Shown here piece by piece: positions 1 through 10,568 of a stretch of DNA of 64,000 bases. This DNA is from Isoetes taiwanensis (taxonomy: Eukaryota > Streptophyta > Lycopodiopsida > Isoetales > Isoetaceae): positions 12,813,836 through 12,877,835 of the forward strand of contig JAJEKV010000014.1 of assembly GCA_021234155.1 (NCBI GenBank). The letters run 5' to 3'. Within the stretch, counting starts at the first letter, position 1, and each line of letters begins with the position of its first letter. The notes beneath the pieces are model-generated. The model was not told where the DNA came from. It searched no databases and saw only the letters and a program-made list of their open reading frames with translations. A program made the position numbers and the translations under genes.

Positions 1-15
1 TTAAACAGGGGCAAT

Positions 16-1416
16 ATGGATTCTCTCACCAACAACCCTGCCCCCATTGAGAACTTTAAGTTGAAAGGACGATTCGGTGGCGTGAGCTTATCACTTGCAA
101 AGGGAAAGGCTCCACTTGGTTCCAAGCAATCGATGATCTCAGATAATACCTTGAATTCCATCTTGGAATTCAGTAAAAATATCTTGCCTCATAATCAGCA
201 TAATAAAGGGATTGTCATACACTCAAGTACTGGTCCATATTCAAAGGTTAAAAGCAAGCACAGTGGAAATCTAGTTTACAAAGATAAGACTGGCAATGAC
301 AAAAATACAGCAAAAGCTAAATCCATTGGAAATGAGATTTCATTAATTATAGATAAGGAAAGTCCAGAAGAAAGTTATGTGCAGAACAAAGAAACTGAGC
401 ACCTTGGCTCAAAAGCAAAGGAAAGTGAGAATATTAAGCAAAATATTGAGCAGAACAGGGAAAATGAGCAACTTGGCTCAAAATTACGTCTGTCTTCTGA
501 CTTGCAAGCCCCACCAACACAAGATATATCTTCATCAACTCATATAGATATTTCGACCAACTCAACCAATGAGACTTCTTCAAAGGTCTATTGTTCAAAT
601 AGTTTCAATATTCTTACTGACTTATCTGAGGATTTTTGTGCAGACACATTGGAGCCAATTACCTTTGTCCCTTCATCCATTGAACCTCCTCCCTCAATCA
701 TTCATGAACCGGACCTAATTGACCTATCTCCACACACAAATCCTTTGTCACTTCCCCCTGATAACTTTGGTGGCCTATCCCCAGTAATTGCAGACCAGAT
801 AGCAGAGCTTCAAAAGGATATAAATTTACATGATTTGGTCATCAAGGATTCTCAAGACAACTCCCAAGAAAGCAGTGGTCTCAGAACTCATGACATTTTG
901 GAGATGGACTGTATGGTCAACAGTATAGGGAATTGTAGGAATACAGATACAGTGAGGAATAATATTCATGTTTTAGATCTGATCATAAGTACAGATGCTC
1001 AGCTCAATAAGTCTTTGCAAGACAAAGTTCTACAAGATCAAGCACTGAATGCATCTCAAGTGGACTTGGAGCAACTCTCTTCCAGGCAAGATCCCAAAAC
1101 TCTAAACCCAGAAAATCTAATCTCTAATTCTTTATTAAATTATGAATGTTGTAATTCTAAATTCTGGGAATGTGCTCACTCCTTAGTGGATCCAAATAAT
1201 GATAAAGAAAATTCAGCTCCTATTGCTTTTACCGAAGTTGACTGGGAAGATGATTCTTTTCTTCATAAATCTGAGGGGATTAAGGCTGACTCTTCAAACT
1301 CTACTTTGCCTGAGAAACATAAAAAGGGGAAAAAGGTTAAACATAAGAAAGGCCACATCCTATCTGAAACCCCTGCAGCCAATACTAGGCAGAAGAAAAA
1401 ACTAAGGAATCATTGA
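16..1416 (+). CDS. LINE-A ORF1 (gag-like), probably partial at 5' end
   Basis: An open frame of 466 codons runs from the first ATG at 16. It is also open upstream to base 1, so the true start may lie outside the window. In plant L1 elements this position holds the RNA-binding ORF1 protein. I see neither an RRM-like (DUF4283) core nor a CCHC knuckle here, so this is probably the variable C-terminal half. The protein is Ser/Asn/Asp/Glu-rich and acidic for most of its length, with a lysine/histidine-rich tail (KKGKKVKHKKGH near the end). A short block around LGSK repeats in the first 160 residues (KAPLGSK, EHLGSKAKE, EQLGSKLR). The call rests mainly on position, 30 bp upstream of ORF2. It is the longest undamaged plus-strand frame at this end of the window. 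Confidence 0.6.
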   Translation: MDSLTNNPAPIENFKLKGRFGGVSLSLAKGKAPLGSKQSMISDNTLNSILEFSKNILPHNQHNKGIVIHSSTGPYSKVKSKHSGNLVYKDKTGNDKNTAKAKSIGNEISLIIDKESPEESYVQNKETEHLGSKAKESENIKQNIEQNRENEQLGSKLRLSSDLQAPPTQDISSSTHIDISTNSTNETSSKVYCSNSFNILTDLSEDFCADTLEPITFVPSSIEPPPSIIHEPDLIDLSPHTNPLSLPPDNFGGLSPVIADQIAELQKDINLHDLVIKDSQDNSQESSGLRTHDILEMDCMVNSIGNCRNTDTVRNNIHVLDLIISTDAQLNKSLQDKVLQDQALNASQVDLEQLSSRQDPKTLNPENLISNSLLNYECCNSKFWECAHSLVDPNNDKENSAPIAFTEVDWEDDSFLHKSEGIKADSSNSTLPEKHKKGKKVKHKKGHILSETPAANTRQKKKLRNH

Positions 1417-1446
1417 TCTTAGCTGTTTTTTTTTTATAGCTCTCTC

Positions 1447-1940
1447 ATGAAGATCTTGTCCTGGAATCTAAGGGGTATAAAAGGCCCTCTTAAAAGAAGA
1501 AGAGCCATTGCCCAAATTAGACAGTATAATGCTGACATTGTCATGCTTCAGGAACTGAGATTACCCCAATTTGAATGTTCCAATTTGGCTGATTGGATAT
1601 CTCCAGGCTGTGCATCTATCTGGATTGAAGCCACAGGTACCTCGGGGGGTTTATGTATTATCTGGAAAAACCTTAAACATACCTCAATTTACAATAGCCC
1701 CTGCAACTCTTGGCAGGCTGTTACTTTCTCCTCTTCTGAGAATAATTTTGGCATCATTAATATCTATGCATCTACAGATTCAAGAGTTAGAGAATCTATG
1801 TGGTCGAATATAGACAGTTGGCTGTCAATCCATGGCAATTCAACTTGGATTTTGGGGGGAGATTTTAATAATACCCCATCCTGGGATCTTAAGGTGGGTA
1901 AACAGCTCAACCTTTCCAGTAACAAGATGAAGCTGACGAG
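1447..1940 (+). pseudogene. LINE-A ORF2, 5' part: AP endonuclease domain
   Basis: The ATG at 1447 opens an endonuclease/exonuclease/phosphatase domain of L1 type. The conserved blocks are ILSWNLRG near the start, MLQELRLP with the catalytic Glu around residue 36, and GGDFN with the catalytic Asn about residue 138. This domain nicks target DNA to prime reverse transcription. The frame runs into foreign sequence shortly after the GGDFN block and stops at 1954-1956. The expected continuation, leading to the FTWSN motif, reappears in the same phase at about 3,343. That makes this a split gene and not a complete short one. Confidence 0.85.
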
Positions 1941-1990
1941 TGTAATTATTATATAGCCCTTTGTACAGATCTTGACTACTAGCCAGAATT

Positions 1991-2560
1991 TTATCTTTTT
2001 CTTTGAGCTGTGTCAGAAGTTCTTGGAAGCTGAACTTGCTGGTCTTCTAAAGTGGCGCGCATGTCTTGCTCATCTTTCAAAGCCTCACAGATTTGAACCA
2101 AGGCACCGTGCTTACGCTGAAGGATGTCTTCCAAAGTTTGAACTTGAGTGATAGCAGCCTGGAACTCACGGTGAAGAGTATCCGTGGAGTCCATGTACTC
2201 TTTGACGCCATTCATGAAGTTTTCCTGCGAGTCTTGAAGCCGAATCATACATTCAGCGACATCCTGCTCATATTGATACAGGGCTCGTCGAGACTGAGGA
2301 GGCGGTAGAGGTTGAACTTGCAAAGAGGGCCTTGGAATGATAGAGGTCGTGCGCTGAGAGACTTGCTGAGAATGAGAATTTTCAATTTCTGTAGACTGAG
2401 AAGAAGGGACATTAATGACGCGGTGAGGCTCTTGAGGAGGTGGAGATGGATGTTCTTCAGGACGTTGATGGGAGCTTTCTTCCGGAAGTTCTTTGATGGC
2501 AGGAATAGTGGAAGAATGCTGATGACTGGAGGCCTGAGAAGTGGCATCTAGATTTGTGGG
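1991..2560 (-). pseudogene. Unrecognised Pro/Ser/Gln-rich coiled-coil fragment
   Basis: The minus strand is open for about 190 codons from near 2,560 to a stop at 1,991. The first half is low-complexity (Ser, Gln, His, Glu and proline runs such as HPSPPPQEPHR and PLPPPQSRR). The second half is Gln/Glu/Asp-rich with a heptad-like hydrophobic spacing that suggests a coiled coil (for example QVQTLEDILQRKHGALVQI). I do not recognise a family and no start codon is obvious. It lies downstream of the FCP1-like exon on the same strand. A 66-bp GT-AG interval (2,548-2,613) could join them, but the joined phase does not match this open frame. It is probably a separate captured piece. Confidence 0.4.
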
Positions 2561-2613
2561 AGTTATTAGTTTTTTTTTTTGTTTTGAAATTTGTTTCTTT
2601 TCAGTTCCCTTAC

Positions 2614-3279
2614 CTTATTTTCTTCTTCATTTGCCTGCCTATTGCATCTATACTTGTCATAATACCATTTTTGGAGTCGTCTATGATCAGCGTGTTGTGT
2701 TTGCCATAGTCCGGGAATTGTTCGTAAACCCTGTCCAGCCTTTTCACCATAATAGGCTTCCCCTTTGTGACGACTGGATCGAGGTCTGACACATGCTCGA
2801 CCCTTTCGTTTTCCCAAACAAACTTGAACTTCAAAACTGGAAGGCCGATAACACCAAGGACATTGACAATATTTTTCTTTGCCATACACGACCATATGGC
2901 CACTTCGAATCCCCGTTCCAGGCACCATTCAACAATTTCCTTTGCTCTAGGCCTCGGATACATGATTTTATGGTCCGTTTTCGTCGGGATCTGCGAGGTG
3001 TTAAGCTCAGGAACATCTTTATCGTGGTATACTGCAGCTAATACTCCATTGACGTCAAATATTACAAGCTTGGTGGGACCATCTGGATCCCAGTTGGAGT
3101 TTGGCTCTGACCAGATTTCCCCTTGATCGGGATCCATATGCGGGATCATTATTTTTTCAGCTCCTTTCTTGTTGCCCGCAGTGTCTTGCTCTTGATTGTC
3201 TTTGTTGAATGCAGTGTCCTCGTGATGTGAACCGCCACTAGATATTGTCAAAGATCCGGAGTCGTTGACTTCGATTTCC
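2614..3279 (-). pseudogene. Captured exon of an FCP1/NIF-like HAD phosphatase
   Basis: A 222-codon minus-strand exon encodes an FCP1-homology (NLI-interacting factor-like) HAD domain. Motif I is VIFDVNGVL, with Asp at position 1 and Asn where most family members have the second Asp; the DxNG form is known from a plant subgroup. Motif II is the Ser in IWSCMAKKN, and motif III is LIIDDSKNG. An acidic, Ser-rich linker precedes the domain. The exon is flanked by good splice signals in sense orientation: acceptor CTCTCATCATTTCAG at its start, and donor AAG followed by GTAAGG at 2,613. The protein breaks off after the IDAI segment, so the C-terminal part of the domain is missing. Retained splice sites argue for capture at the DNA level, not a retrocopy. 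Activity is doubtful. Confidence 0.75.
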
Positions 3280-3319
3280 CTGAAATGATGAGAGACGTTA
3301 AATAGGAAACTAGTTTTCT

Positions 3320-3333
3320 CGACTCGCGAGTCG
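3320..3333. repeat. 14-bp perfect palindrome CGACTCGCGAGTCG
   Basis: CGACTCG is followed directly by its reverse complement, about 10 bp before LINE-A coding sequence resumes. It could be the terminal hairpin of the insertion (Helitron-like placement), but no CTRR end or A/T target is clear. Confidence 0.7.
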
Positions 3334-3342
3334 CAAAAAATC

Positions 3343-6300
3343 TCCTGGGAAAATCTCATTGACAATCATCTCTTACATCATATTCCTTCTTCAACTGTTA
3401 AATTTACCTGGAGCAACAAACAAGAGGGCAGTAAAAGAGTTTTTTGTGTCTTAGACAGGTTCTACATTACCAACTTAACTAATGGCTTTTGGGACAACTG
3501 TCTGGTCACGAGTGATGAATGTACTTCGATTTCTGACCATCAGCCTCAATTCTTATCCATTAAGCATGACAATCTGATTAAGAGACAAGGCAATGTTCCC
3601 TTCAAATTCAACTGTTCTCTTTGGAAATCTGAGGCCTTTTGTGCTGAATTCATTTCCTTCTACTCCAATCTACCAAGGGTTGGCCTAAACAATTTTACAT
3701 CTATGAGGGAATTCTATGCTAATATCAAAGCTGCTAAGGGGTGGATTAAGAGTTGGGCCAAAAATCACCAGGCTCAAAAGAATGCAGAGAAGAATAAATA
3801 TCTGCAGGATATTAAAAATGTCAGATTGCAGCTGCAAGTTGATCCATTGAATCCTAATTTACACCTTTTGAGGGAAACGGAAAACTCCATTAAATCAATT
3901 GAGGAATTTGAAGCTAAGGGTGCTGCTATCTCCTCAGAAACTCAAATATCATGCCAACTGGACAAGGGAAACTCAAAGTTCTTTTTAGAGTGGCTAGAAA
4001 CAAGCTCATGAAATCAAATATCTCTAAAGTTATCTCGGATGACAATACCATTCTTGATAATCATTCGACATATCCCGATTCTTCAACAAGTAGTATGTCA
4101 ATTATTCTCCCAACAATCCTGGTGATTCTAATTCTATAAATATGGCCAACATTTTTTATGATATGGTTAAGAATATTCCTACTTGTCAACACTTTTGAAA
4201 ATGTATCCATGGATTTCAATCGCCTTTTTTCCTCAAGTGTTGATGAGATTTTTAAAACCTTATCATCTTTAGCTAAGGGGAAAAGCCCGGACTGATGGGT
4301 TTCATCCGATTTTTTATTTACACTTTTGGGATACTATCAAATGTGATTTTTCTAGAATGATTCATGGATTCTGGCTATCAAATCATCTTCATTCAGCTAT
4401 CTCTGCTGGTCTTATTTCTCTAATTCCAAAAAAGGAGGATCCTACATCTTTTGCAGACTGGAGGCCAATATCTCTGACCAACACTTCCTACAAAGTATGT
4501 GCTAAAATTATAGCCAATAGAGTTAAGGGTCATCTCCAGAATGTTATTAGCCCTTCTCAATCTGCCTTTTTGCCAAATAGGTACATTCTTGACAATTACA
4601 TTGCTGCTGTTGAAGGGCTTCATTGGAGTAAGTATACCAGCCAAAATTGTGTTCTATTGAAATTAGACTTCTCAAAAGCCTTTGACACTGTTCATTGGAA
4701 GTTTATCAGCTTTGCTCTGAACTATCTTGGATTCACAGATAAATTTATTAAATTGATTCTTGGATTGAACTCTCGATCTCAATCCTCTGTGCTGATAAAT
4801 GGTTCCCCAACTACTTTTTTCCCTTTGGCCAGAGGGGTAAGACAAGGTTGCCCTCTAGCCCCATACATTTTTATTGTGTGACTGAGGTTCTTTCTCGAGT
4901 GATTAATCACCAGCAAAGTTTAGGGAAAATAAAGGGTCTAATTATTCCAGACAATTCAACAAACTTGAATATCTTGCTATATGCAGATGACTCCTTTAGT
5001 TTCCTTCATAATGATGTCCCTAATATCTCTTCTTATCTTGAAATTGTTAGAGCCTTCAGTGCAGCTTCTGGGATCTCTCTCAACCTAAATAAGTGTAGCA
5101 TCATAGGGGAGACAGGTCAACAATCTATATGTGGGATTAATTGCATTAATTCTTCTCAAGCTTCTAAACTTTTGGGGTTACCTCTGTCTCTGGACAATAA
5201 CATTAAGGGCTTATGGAATCCTATCATTGCTAATATCAAGAGGAAGCTGAATTACTATGGCAGCTGTCTTTCCATGGCAGGCAGAACTCTAATTGTAAAT
5301 AATGTCATTGCAAGCTCTCACATCTACTTTTCCTCAGCTTTGCTTGCACCTAAATCAATCTACTTGCAGCTTGAGAAGATTGTGAGAAATTTTATTTGGG
5401 GTAAGAAACATCTTATAAATTGGAATTATCTTACTAATCCAAAATCCAAAGGTGGAATCGGGTGTAAAAATCTCTTCTTACAGGGCTCAGCTTTAGTAGG
5501 CAAATATATTTGGAAAGCCCTTTTTCATAAAAAAAAACCCAGCTACTGTCTTCATCAAGTATTGGTTGGATAAATGCAAATTCAAAGGTCACCCTTCTCT
5601 TGAGCACTTCTTTCCTTCATCTGCCTTCTTTCCAATCCAGCCAGCTCCAGATATCTCTCCAATTATGAGGAACATCATCATTGCTTGGAATAAAATTTCT
5701 GGTTGCTTTGAACATCAGGGTGTTTGCAAATTTAGCCTTCAAACCTCTATCGTCTGGAACTCCACTCTGTCAAATTCTAGAAGCACACCTCTTGCCTTCA
5801 AGCATCCTAGAATATATAAAAAATGGAAATCTGCTAGAATTAATACCATTGGAGATCTTATCACTGACAATAGATGGATCTCTTGGACTGCTTTGAAAAG
5901 GAAAGTGAATGGTACTATATCTGATAAAAAGCTCTTTAGATCTATCAAAGCTGTCTTAGCTAACTTTAATCTAGGTACCAATAACCTTCCTAGGGACTGG
6001 ATTTGTGGAAATAAGCCTATCTACAAGGTCTCTACGAAGATATAGCCCGCTAGCTAATAATGGAAAACCTTCTAAAGCTAAGCACTATTGGAACATTAAT
6101 GAGGAGCAAGATTCCAAACTCTGCAAGAATATCTGGCTTTCCCTATGCTCTCCTAAGATCTCCTACTTCATTTGGTTAATGGCAAATAAGAGTTTGCCTA
6201 ATTTGGAATCTGTGGCTAAATTATACAATCCTAGGACTTAAAAGGGTCCGGCCCCAATTTCTTCTATATGTGCTTTATGTCAAGACTCTGTGGAGACAAT

Positions 6301-6709
6301 GATTCATATCTTTCACTGCAGGAAATTAGAAGGTTTATGGGAATGGTGTGAGGATAAATTCAATGTTAAAAAAGAAAATTCCTTCATTGATTATTTCCTA
6401 ACCAATGATGTTTACAACACTATTCTTCACATTATTTTCTGGAATATTTGGAAGCACAGGAACAGGTGTTTGTATGGGAATCATCAAATGTCTATCTTTT
6501 GGATTAAAATAAATATCATCCATGAATTGCAAGGTACTGCCACTATCCAAAAAGGGCAGAATGATTCTCTCGATGGAAAATGGACTAACATTGGAAGATT
6601 TTATAAAAAATTTAATTTATTTCAATTGCATTGTTCCAATACTAACAGCAACATTTTCTATGACTGTGCTAGAATATCTGGACTTCTGCAAGAGGGACTT
6701 GGACACTAG
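3343..6709 (+). pseudogene. LINE-A ORF2, 3' part: reverse transcriptase and C-terminal zinc motif
   Basis: The endonuclease frame resumes at about 3,343 (SWENLIDN, then FTWSNKQEG and a DRFYI block). It continues to a frameshift near 3,983, with further breaks near 4,140-4,300. The reverse transcriptase core is clear from about 4,357: SLIPKKEDP, DWRPISLTN, LLKLDFSKAFDTV, RGVRQGCPLAPY, then after a frameshift near 4,866 the active site LLYADDS (4,975-4,995). The thumb and connection follow (KLLGLPL, GKKHLINWNYL). Two more shifts near 5,560 and 6,040 precede a zf-RVT-type motif, CALC followed by HIFHC at about 6,270-6,320. Family function is target-primed reverse transcription. This copy is disabled by at least five lesions. 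Confidence 0.85.
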
Positions 6710-7455
6710 CTTTGATCTAAGTGAAGCCAACAGATACAAAGGTCAGATTAATACACAGGTCAATGCATTCCAAGATTTCTATTGGAAGTCTAAAATTCAT
6801 GAGAGAATCTTCCGAGGCTTGAAGAGTTCCTGTCCCGGAGATCCGGTGGGCTTATGAGTTACGCAAAAGTACTTATCGGATGTACATTTTATTACGGTTT
6901 TGAAGACTACTAGCATGCACATGGCGAGAGGCGGTTTACATACTACGTAGAATGTTATTATCATCACGGGTGTAAAAGGCGATGTATATGTGAATGTGTT
7001 GATTTCGATGGCCACCTCTTTGTGTTTCGATCTTGGAATGCTTAGGCGGGTGCACACCAATTTTATCTTATCACCGACCTTTTACGATCACTTCCCATTC
7101 CTTGATTTATAAAACCGCTTCTTCTTATCTAATCCGCCTTTGCGAGACATTTTTCATTTCTTCTTTTTCGTGTAATTGGCAACTATAATGGTTCGGGAAC
7201 CCTTGCATACTTCAGTCATCAACAAAAAGGATTCAGCATGTCTACTGCTCAAGATCACTTCTGAAATCTACAGTTCTTTCTGCTATATTCTGCTTATCAC
7301 TCGGATTTTCTAATTTTGGACAGGCATTAAAACGTTGTGATATGCCACTCTATATTTTGCTTAACTTTGTTCTAGTATTTTGATCACCCATGGTCAAATA
7401 CTTGAATTTTATGTACTTTCTAATCTATAATTAATGAAAAAAAACTCATTCCCTC
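6710..7455 (+). other. LINE-A 3' untranslated region and unassigned sequence
   Basis: No gene is supported. The last ~120 bp, an AT-rich stretch ending in TTAATGAAAAAAAACTC, reads as LINE 3' UTR before the poly(A). The 6,830-7,060 part has an 87-codon minus-strand frame without recognisable content and could be a further small insertion. Confidence 0.5.
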
Positions 7456-7472
7456 AAAAAAAAAAAAAAAAA
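7456..7472 (+). repeat. LINE-A poly(A) tail
   Basis: Seventeen consecutive A bases at the end of the LINE-A 3' UTR, followed directly by the interior of another LINE's reverse-transcriptase frame. Confidence 0.85.
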
Positions 7473-9523
7473 TGGTGATGGAACAGCAAGTGTTTGGGCC
7501 TATAATATATGAGGAGGATGTTACTATAGGACTTAGGACTAAGTAAGCTTGCAAACGGTAAAGCGACTGATCCAGGTGGAGTAGTAGCAGAGATGCTGAA
7601 ATGGGCAGGGGAGAAACTGGTAGAACCTATTGCAAGAATGTTTAATGCAGCAGTAAGAGAGAGTTTCCCGGAGTCATGGCAAATTAATCGGGTTGTGCCC
7701 ATCTTTAAGGGAGGGGATAAAGCCGAGGCCACTAACTATCGAACAATACTGGTAAGTAACATCTTCTCCAAGCTTTTTGCATCCATTTTGGAAAACAAAG
7801 TAGCAAATTGGGCAGAAGAGCATGATGTGAGAGCCAAAGGGCAGGCTGGTTTGAGACGCCATAGGTCTACAATTGACCATTTAGTCACATTCAAAGTAAT
7901 CATGGACTCAGTAAAAGGGAAGAAGAAGCCTTTGTATGCTGTTTTCATTGACCTTAGTAAAACATTTAACATGGTCCCTAGGGAGTGCCTGTTGGAAAGA
8001 ATGAGAAAATTAAATATTCTAGTAGAGTACAGGGATGCAACCAGGAGGATATATGAAAAGGTAGTAGTGCAGCTGTCCTCTCCCCTAAACACTGAATGTA
8101 ACGAGAAAGTGCTAAGCAATGTTGGTGTAAAGCAAGGCTGCCCACTATCTCCCACTTTATTTGGCCTATTCATAGACGAACTAGAAGAATGGATCCTGAA
8201 TCTAGGGGGCTCAGGGATTAATATAACTGGATATATACTGGCCCTCCCTCTATATGCTGATGATGTAGTACTTCTCTCAAAGGAGAAGGCATGTTTACAA
8301 ACACATCTTGATGTGCTTGCTGATTTCTGTGACACCATGGGAATGAAGGTCAATCTCTCAAAAACAAACTCGATGGTAGTGGGCTCAAAACATTGACTTT
8401 TTCTATAAGGGAGAAAAGATAGATTCCATTGATACATACAAGTACTTGGGTTTAGTTTTGGATAAAAATTTCAGGTGGAACAGGTGTATCGAACAAAGAA
8501 TAAACGTTGGTCTAAGGGCATTGTATGCTATGCAAAGAAGCTGTGGAAAAGCATATATTTTGAATATGAACTTGAAAAGAATGTTATACAAATGTTTAGT
8601 ACAGTCAGTAGTCTTGTACAGTTGTGAAGTTTGGGGTCTAGGACTACCAAATTGTTTATGGGGTCAGGTAAAAAAGATTCAAAAAAGATTTTTATGTACG
8701 GAATTGGGAGTGAAAACTCAAACACCATACCAGATGATGTTGATTGAATGCAGAATGATACCTTTAGAAGGAGAAGCCCTTGCCTAGACACTAGCATATG
8801 TAAATAAGATACAGAAATTGGATGATGATAGGTTGCCACACCTAGCCATGGTTGAAAGGGGAACAAATGGCTGGTACAGGAATATCTTAGACTGGTTAAC
8901 AAAATGGGATATGAAGTTAGAGGATTGTCCTAAGAAAGAAAAAGAAATTAGAGATTGGGTGAAAGAAGGGATGACAAAGACAATGTGGAAAAACCCAGGG
9001 AAGAAAATGGTAGATTACCAAAGATTTATGAACCCTTTGTTGGCTGAGGCATGTTATCTAAAAAACGCATGTGTCGAGGGAAGAAAAGAGTAGAAAATAT
9101 CACGATGCGGCTGAGCTCACACCATCTAAGCATAGAAGAGGGGAGATGGAAAAGGATTAGAGGGAAAGCGAACGAACATGTGGTTTGTGGCATGACGAGG
9201 TAGAAGACGAGAGGCACACACTTTTATTGTGTCCGGCATATGAAACACTAAGGGATAGATATGGAGTACACGGATCCTTGAAAGACCTGTTCAATTTGCA
9301 TCCATCAGCTGTGGGAAACTTCATCATCGAGGTTATGAAGGTCAGGACATCATATATCTCTAGCATAGACACCCTCCTGCGGAACGATGAGAGAGATGTA
9401 GAAGTTATGAGCGATGATACTTCTGATAGTGGAAGTTTATCAAATGATTGGATTGATGATTAAAGTGTACTATCGTCTGATAGACCTGATGGTCTCAGTA
9501 GATGTAATAAAAAACATTTCATT

Positions 9524-9526
<3 letters not shown>
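7473..9526 (+). mobile_element. LINE-B: 5'-truncated non-LTR element of a second lineage
   Basis: Only the reverse-transcriptase and C-terminal part of ORF2 and a short 3' UTR are present. The RT belongs to the same lineage as LINE-D and LINE-E (shared CPLSPTLFG.FIDELE block and C-terminal CxxC...H...C). It is unlike L1-type LINE-A. The 3' end (AATAAAAAACATTTCATTTCAT) runs into a TC/CA microsatellite. The missing 5' part probably lies left of LINE-A, outside the window. Confidence 0.75.
7494..9463 (+). pseudogene. LINE-B ORF2: reverse transcriptase and C-terminal domain
   Basis: The RT core is open from about 7,540 to 8,396. Motifs are NRVVPIFKGGD, LYAVFIDLSKTFNMV (Thr where Ala is usual), VKQGCPLSPTLFG and LPLYADDVVLLS with the catalytic Asp pair. 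A frameshift near 8,390 moves the continuation (YKYLGLVLD) to another frame. One in-frame TAG at 8,785 and a further shift near 9,100-9,180 precede the C-terminal segment around DERHTLLLCPAYETLRDRY, which holds the His and final Cys of the zinc motif. In the family this protein nicks the target and copies the RNA. Here the endonuclease is absent and at least three lesions are present, so it is a dead copy. Confidence 0.8.
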
Positions 9527-9580
<54 letters not shown>

Positions 9581-9595
9581 TCTCTCTCTCACTCA

Positions 9596-9682
<87 letters not shown>

Positions 9683-9751
9683 ACACACTCACACACACAC
9701 ACACACACACACAATCTCACTCTCTCATACACCCCGGCTCTCTCTCTCTCT
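9527..9751. repeat. Compound (TC)n-(CA)n microsatellite
   Basis: About 85 bp of TC repeats with short interruptions, then about 70 bp of CA repeats, a mixed CA/TC stretch and a final TC run. It follows the 3' end of LINE-B directly and may have grown from its tail. Confidence 0.95.
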
Positions 9752-10299
9752 AGACACTACTGCTACTACAATGATTCTCTCTCTAGTGGCTAGAAGATTG
9801 ATTTGGCCTTATTTTTCCTTTACTAAGTGGTTGGGTTTAAAATTTCTTTGGTTTGTGGTTTTATAGCATTGTTTCTTTATACCTTCATTTATCTCCTTTT
9901 TGGATGCCTACTATATTTCATTCTTACCTTATGTTTCGTCCTTTTCCTTTAACTTTTCAATTTTTTTGTGTGGTTGCATGACTAACAATTTTCCCTCCTC
10001 TTTTTCTTGATTCGTTGGTTATGTTTGTTTGTCTTTTTCTTTAGCCTTCGTTATGTATCTTAGTGGTTTCCCTTTTATGGTTTTCGGTTGGACGTGCATT
10101 TGTTCCACCATTTTCTTTCCTTTCTCGTTACTCTTAATATCCGTGCATTCTTGGAGACAAGCCTCCTCTGTTCTGTAATCTTTTCCGTGAGTTTCTATTG
10201 TGCCCTATTCTTGTGATTTGGTGATCTGTATCCCTGTGTTATTGGTCTCTTTTAAATTCGTCATCGAACTCCTTTCTCCTTGGACGTTTTTAAGGTATG

Positions 10300-10331
10300 T
10301 TTCTTTCTTTCTTTCTTTCTTTCTTTCTTTC
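10300..10331. repeat. (TTTC)n microsatellite
   Basis: Eight TTTC/CTTT units in T-rich DNA. Confidence 0.9.
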
Positions 10332-10563
10332 GTTCTAATGTTGTTCTTTCTTAAAGCAGGACTTCTTAGTTTATATTTCCTTTATTCCGAATTGATCTTA
10401 TTCCATAACTTCTTTCATTTCTAAATTCTTCTATGCTTGCTTTCCTTGTGAATTCATCCCTTTTAAAGCCTTTGTGCCTTTTCTGGTCCTTTTCCTGATT
10501 GTATCTAATGTGCTTTCTCAACATTTTGCCATACTTATTCCAATTTATGTAGCAGACCTTGTC

Positions 10564-10568
10564 TACTG
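10564..10568. repeat. G1 target-site duplication, left copy (TACTG)
   Basis: TACTG immediately precedes the outer LTR end TGTGACGT. The same five bases follow the other LTR at 24,419-24,423. Five-base duplication is standard for Ty3/gypsy integrases. Confidence 0.9.

Larger units (their letters stand above)
1941..3342. mobile_element. Insertion in LINE-A carrying host gene fragments
   Basis: About 1.4 kb of non-LINE DNA separates two halves of the LINE-A endonuclease. On the minus strand it contains an FCP1-like exon with flanking splice signals and, separately, a Pro/Ser/Gln-rich coiled-coil frame. Edges are approximate (left 1,930-1,945, right 3,334-3,343). I could not identify convincing terminal inverted repeats or a target-site duplication. 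A 14-bp perfect palindrome sits about 10 bp inside the right edge. Capture of genomic (intron-flanked) gene pieces fits Helitrons or Pack-MULEs, but the class is unresolved. Confidence 0.6.
1..7472 (+). mobile_element. LINE-A: L1-type non-LTR retrotransposon, interrupted
   Basis: An L1-type LINE lies on the plus strand in the order ORF1, 30-bp gap, ORF2 (AP endonuclease, reverse transcriptase, C-terminal zinc motif), 3' UTR, 17-base poly(A). The 5' end lies outside the window. A 1.4-kb insertion splits ORF2 at about 1,941-3,342, and the reading frame resumes on the far side in the same phase. Directly after the poly(A) the coding sequence of a different LINE (LINE-B) begins mid-frame, so LINE-A most likely inserted into LINE-B. 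At least four frameshifts or stops in ORF2 make this copy inactive. Confidence 0.85.
9752..10568 (+). other. T-rich single-copy-looking DNA, left flank of G1
   Basis: No gene seen. The plus strand is strongly T-rich with TTTC/CTTT clusters. The segment ends in TACTG exactly at the G1 insertion and continues in style at 24,424, so it was one stretch before insertion. Plus-strand U-richness would fit an intron, but no exon is visible. Confidence 0.5.

Noticed and set aside
6797-7060. 87-codon minus-strand frame in the LINE-A 3' region
   Set aside because: No recognisable content; length is within chance for this stretch.
7736-8437. 233-codon minus-strand frame
   Set aside because: Antisense shadow of the LINE-B reverse transcriptase, whose motifs read correctly on the plus strand.
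9527-9751. Possible CRISPR-like or satellite array
   Set aside because: Simple dinucleotide repeats only. No spaced direct-repeat array is present anywhere in the window.
9414-9866. 150-codon frame through the microsatellite (SL/TH repeats)
   Set aside because: It is a translation of (TC)n and (CA)n.
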